This document shows positions 61,332 through 64,000 of a DNA stretch of 64,000 nt, piece by piece. Under the pieces are notes generated by a model, which had not been told where the DNA came from, ran no database searches, and was given only the letters and a program-made list of their open reading frames with translations. The stretch lies in the NCBI GenBank assembly GCA_041441465.1, contig JASDSY010000010.1:310001-374000 (forward strand), in the 5' to 3' direction. This stretch comes from JASDSY01 sp041441465. Lineage in GTDB: Bacteria > Muiribacteriota > UBA9980. The position numbers and the translations under genes were made by a program. Each line of letters starts with the position of its first letter. Position 1 is the first letter of the stretch.

Positions 61332-62483
61332 TCAATCAACTACAATGCGCGGAATACCTTCGTTTATCCTGGTAACTACCTCATAATTAATCGTGCCGAT
61401 TTTTGCCGCTATCGTTTCAGCCGATACCGCGTCTTCGCCGTCCGCGCCGAGCAGTATTACTTCGTCTTCCGGCATAACGTTTTCTATATTCGTAACATCG
61501 ATGATGCACATATTCATGCAAATCCTGCCGCGTAAAGGCGCGCGCTTGCCGTGCACAAGCACGTATCCGACATTGGAAAGCTTCCTGTCATAGCCGTCAT
61601 AATACCCGACCGGCAGTATCGCGATTTTGCTTTTTTGAGTGACAAAATCCGAGCAGCCGTAACCGATAAATGAATTGGCTTCGACTTCCTTAACCTGAGC
61701 GATTCTTGTTTTCCAGGTCAATGCCGGCTTCAAGTTAAATTCGCCGCGCTTGCGTTCATAAGCGGATATTTTAGTTTCCTTCGACGGCCACATTCCGTAA
61801 AGGCCGATACCAAACCTTATCATTTCAAAATGAATTTCAGGGAAAAGCATTGTTGCCGCGGTGCAGGCTGTGTGCCTGTATTTTATGTCGATACCGCAGC
61901 GTTTTAGAGTTTCATACGCCGCATTAAAATTCTCGATCTGTTCCTTTGCGTATGAATGCTCGGTCGTGTCCTCGATATTCGCGTAGTGCGTAGACATGCC
62001 CTCGACAATTATATTTTTTTTGGATTTGACTAATTTGCAGAATTCCTCGAGTTTTTCAGGATTAACGCCCTGGCGGTGGAGGCCGGTCTCTACTTTTATG
62101 TGAATTTTCGCGTCTTTTTTGTACTTAGCCGCCATTTCCTGAAGTTTATTTATAATTTCGCTGTTATATGTCACAAGGGAAATATCATGTATAACGGCAT
62201 CTTTAAGTGCCGAAAGCGGCACGTACCCAAGGACGAGTATAGGTTTTTTTATTTTTGCATTCCTTAATTTCAACGCTTCGTGTATTGAGTTAACGCCGAA
62301 ATAAAATATATCAGGAGAGCTTTCGGCGATTTCCGCCACTTCGCATAATCCGTGGCCGTAGGCGTTAGCTTTTATTACCGCCATTATTTTAGCTTTCGGC
62401 GTAACGCTCTGCCTCGCAACCTCGATATTATTTAAAATCGCGCTTTTAGAGACCTCAACCCAGGTCAAATGTTCACTTGTCAT
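61332..62483 (-). CDS. alr: Alanine racemase
   Basis: A 383-residue PLP enzyme making D-alanine for peptidoglycan. The PLP lysine is in AVIKANAYGHG near residue 37, the substrate-binding R/H region is HRQGVNPEK, and the second catalytic tyrosine is in SFIGYGCSDF. The C-terminal beta domain is complete (RGRICMNMCIIDVT). The ATG at 62483 follows AAGGAG; a longer frame to 62516 has no ribosome-binding site. Confidence 0.95.
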   Translation of the reverse strand: MTSEHLTWVEVSKSAILNNIEVARQSVTPKAKIMAVIKANAYGHGLCEVAEIAESSPDIFYFGVNSIHEALKLRNAKIKKPILVLGYVPLSALKDAVIHDISLVTYNSEIINKLQEMAAKYKKDAKIHIKVETGLHRQGVNPEKLEEFCKLVKSKKNIIVEGMSTHYANIEDTTEHSYAKEQIENFNAAYETLKRCGIDIKYRHTACTAATMLFPEIHFEMIRFGIGLYGMWPSKETKISAYERKRGEFNLKPALTWKTRIAQVKEVEANSFIGYGCSDFVTQKSKIAILPVGYYDGYDRKLSNVGYVLVHGKRAPLRGRICMNMCIIDVTNIENVMPEDEVILLGADGEDAVSAETIAAKIGTINYEVVTRINEGIPRIVVD

Positions 62484-63191
62484 AATTAATGTGCTCCTTA
62501 ATTTCCGTATGCCCATAAATGTTATAAAAAACGCCGGCTGTAAAAATTTTCATTTTTCATAATAAAAAGTAAATACTAAAGCTTTTACAGTATATATTTT
62601 TAATTTTTCTCTTCAATTAAAAAGAAAAACATTGTTATAAATTTAAAAATCTATCATAGTCAAGGGCATTTCGGAAAAATAAATAAAAAATGATTTTCAA
62701 ACCGCGCAAACCGACAGCGGCTTAAAGCGAACATAAAATTACCATAAATTTAAAATAAAATCAACTGCCGAATAATGGTGAAAATAATTTCACATAAATC
62801 CATTGTTATAAAACATAAAAATATTTTTAAAGCTAAAAATTTTATTTTTTACATTTTATTTTTCATAGAAATTAATGTATAATATGCAAATATTTTATTA
62901 CATAAAGCAAATATTAAGTAGGTAGTTTTATCAGCCTTGAAAAAATAATCGAAAAATATGTAAAAAATTTCAATAGCGTAATTGTATTTTAATGGTGTAA
63001 TATCCGAATATTATTACACTATTAAAAAGGAAGTACACCATTAAAAAAATGCAAATAACTTGTTTTAATTAGTGTTTTTATTTTTTACAAATTATGAAAT
63101 TGCCTCAAACTTTAGCTCCTTTAATCAACATTGTCTTTATTTCAAATTTTAGAACTTTGGGAATATATTATAAAAATATCGGAGTATTTTT
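62484..63191. other. AT-rich intergenic region before the CARF-sigma54 gene
   Basis: About 700 bases of very AT-rich DNA with no convincing gene. It contains the three-copy repeat at 62987-63046. I found no GG-N10-GC sigma54 promoter that I would defend. A frame of about 25 codons ending at 62991 lacks a start codon and could be a chance or a decayed gene end. Confidence 0.6.
62987..63046. repeat. Three-copy inverted/direct repeat upstream of the CARF-sigma54 gene
   Basis: A 16-bp left arm (62987-63002) pairs with 63012-63027 with one mismatch across a 9-base gap. A third copy of the right arm, TACACCATTAAAA at 63034-63046, matches the left arm's complement perfectly over 13 bases. Centre-to-centre spacing of the two direct copies is about two helical turns. 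It is 145-205 bases before the gene, in the range for activator or operator sites. Confidence 0.75.
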
Positions 63192-64000
63192 ATGAAATCA
63201 ATTTTCTTTTCATGGATCGGCGATCACGATCTGAACTTCGTTTCTAAAAACGGTACCAACGGGCCGATTATAGCTCTTTTCGAATCGGAATTCAAAAATG
63301 ATTTTGATGAAATTCATCTTCTTCATGACCATCACCGCCGTGACGACGCCGAAAAATACATGGAATACATAAAAAAGAATTTTAAATATAAAAAATATTT
63401 TCATTATTGCGATTTAAAGGACCCGGCCAACTATAATGAAATATATAAACATGTTAAAGGGATTATTGAAGAAACCATAGGCGGCTCGGCCAAGAACGAA
63501 TTCCGGTTTCATTTTCATACAAGCCCAGGAACAAGCCAGATGAGTTCGATATGGCTTTTGCTGGCTAAAACCATATACCCGGCCGTTTTATATCAATCCT
63601 ATTACAATCAGTCGGCCAATACCCAGCATGTGAGGATAGCTGACATACCATTTAATATAGACATGGAATACCTGCCCGACCTGAAAAAAGCGGCCGACGA
63701 AAGGCTGATCAAAAATTGGGACAATATGCCCGAATTCAAGGCGATAAAATATAAAAGCCAGATAATGACCGAACTTGTGAAAGACGCGGCAAAAATAGCA
63801 AACCACGACATACCAGTTTTAATACTGGGCGAAACCGGCACCGGCAAGGAGTTATTCGCGAAATTCATCCATTCGGTATCGGCGCGTTCGAAAAATAAAT
63901 TCATGGTTTTAAACTGCTCGGCAATACAGGAAACAACAGCTAACGCCACGCTTTTCGGCTGGTCTAAAGGCGCATGGACCGGCTCGGTCGGCGAAGGCGA
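63192..64000 (+). CDS. CARF-domain sigma54-dependent activator (RtcR-like), 3' end outside window
   Basis: The frame stays open from the ATG at 63192 (GGAG seven bases upstream) to the window end, 269 codons. The N-terminal 180 residues resemble the CARF fold of RtcR: a first strand IFFSWIGDHDL, LLHDHHR, and the ligand-loop motif HTSPGTSQMSS near residue 115. An AAA+ domain begins at about 185, with Walker A GETGTGKE near residue 215 and LNCSAIQETTANATLFG. The GAFTGA loop that contacts sigma54 is GAWTGS here. RtcR uses its CARF domain to sense RNA ends or cyclic nucleotides and turns on RNA-repair genes. The controlled operon presumably lies beyond this window. Confidence 0.85.
   Translation, partial: MKSIFFSWIGDHDLNFVSKNGTNGPIIALFESEFKNDFDEIHLLHDHHRRDDAEKYMEYIKKNFKYKKYFHYCDLKDPANYNEIYKHVKGIIEETIGGSAKNEFRFHFHTSPGTSQMSSIWLLLAKTIYPAVLYQSYYNQSANTQHVRIADIPFNIDMEYLPDLKKAADERLIKNWDNMPEFKAIKYKSQIMTELVKDAAKIANHDIPVLILGETGTGKELFAKFIHSVSARSKNKFMVLNCSAIQETTANATLFGWSKGAWTGSVGEG

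Noticed and set aside
62930..62991. Short peptide frame ending before the three-copy repeat
   Set aside because: About 25 codons without a usable start codon or ribosome-binding site; not distinguishable from chance.
62484..63191. CRISPR array near the CARF-domain protein
   Set aside because: The three repeat copies are too close together and partly inverted; there are no regular spacers.

Overview
The window looks like chromosome of a flagellated, diderm (LPS-bearing) bacterium. Outer-membrane machinery is plain: a BamA-type POTRA/barrel protein, LptA/B/C, KdsA/C/D, a TonB-dependent receptor and a secretin. Acetate kinase, an EFR1-type flavodoxin-ferredoxin and a CobN-like tetrapyrrole system, with no respiratory oxidase in view, fit an anaerobic or fermentative life, but that is inference. 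I cannot name the species. The gene mix suggests a deep-branching diderm lineage rather than a well-studied proteobacterium. No tRNA, rRNA, CRISPR array or intact transposon was found. Most genes are on the minus strand.

Layout. 1-5.4 kb: the end of a DUF3089 hydrolase, a HAD phosphatase, a TPR membrane protein and a PIN-PhoH ATPase. 5.4-14.7 kb: a flagellar export block read leftwards as fliP, fliQ, fliR, flhB, flhA, flhG, flhF, followed by a carboxypeptidase-regulatory-repeat protein and PIN-PhoH. A consensus sigma70-type promoter lies before fliP. 15-21.4 kb: a DUF2975/XRE pair, a BamA-like protein, a 43-residue zinc ribbon, EFR1 and a secretin. 21.5-23.4 kb (plus strand): a TPR protein carrying three cold-shock domains, overlapping a gene that looks like the zinc-ribbon tail of a serine recombinase. 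23.4-29.7 kb: an alpha-oxoamine synthase/SDR pair and a partner-switching set (PhoU-fused Na/Pi-transporter-like protein, SpoIIE phosphatase, RsbW-like kinase, STAS protein). 29.9-31.8 kb: acetate kinase, then a broken winged-helix gene and a run of strong hairpins.

31.8-38.7 kb is the Kdo/LPS-transport cluster kdsD-kdsC-lptC-lptA-lptB, continued by a free-standing 5'-3' exonuclease and an unknown gene where many bacteria have rpoN. 39-47 kb holds a plus-strand TonB-dependent receptor that converges on a minus-strand operon of cupin, membrane-anchored CobN-like chelatase, MotA/TolQ/ExbB channel and DUF2149 protein. This resembles the Bacteroidetes Hmu haem-iron extraction system. 48.4-51.6 kb is kdsA, a GldA-like dehydrogenase, rsmA and an S4 protein. 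51.7-62.5 kb has a multi-parvulin chaperone, a peptide-type solute-binding protein, zinc-ribbon and S1 proteins, a TPR protein, a lipoprotein and alanine racemase. The window ends in the first 269 codons of a CARF-domain sigma54 activator of the RtcR type, preceded by a striking three-copy repeat.

The best candidates for new biology are the Hmu-like module, the CARF-sigma54 regulator with its upstream repeat, the TPR/triple-cold-shock protein with its recombinase-tail neighbour, and the hairpin cluster at 31.4-31.6 kb.
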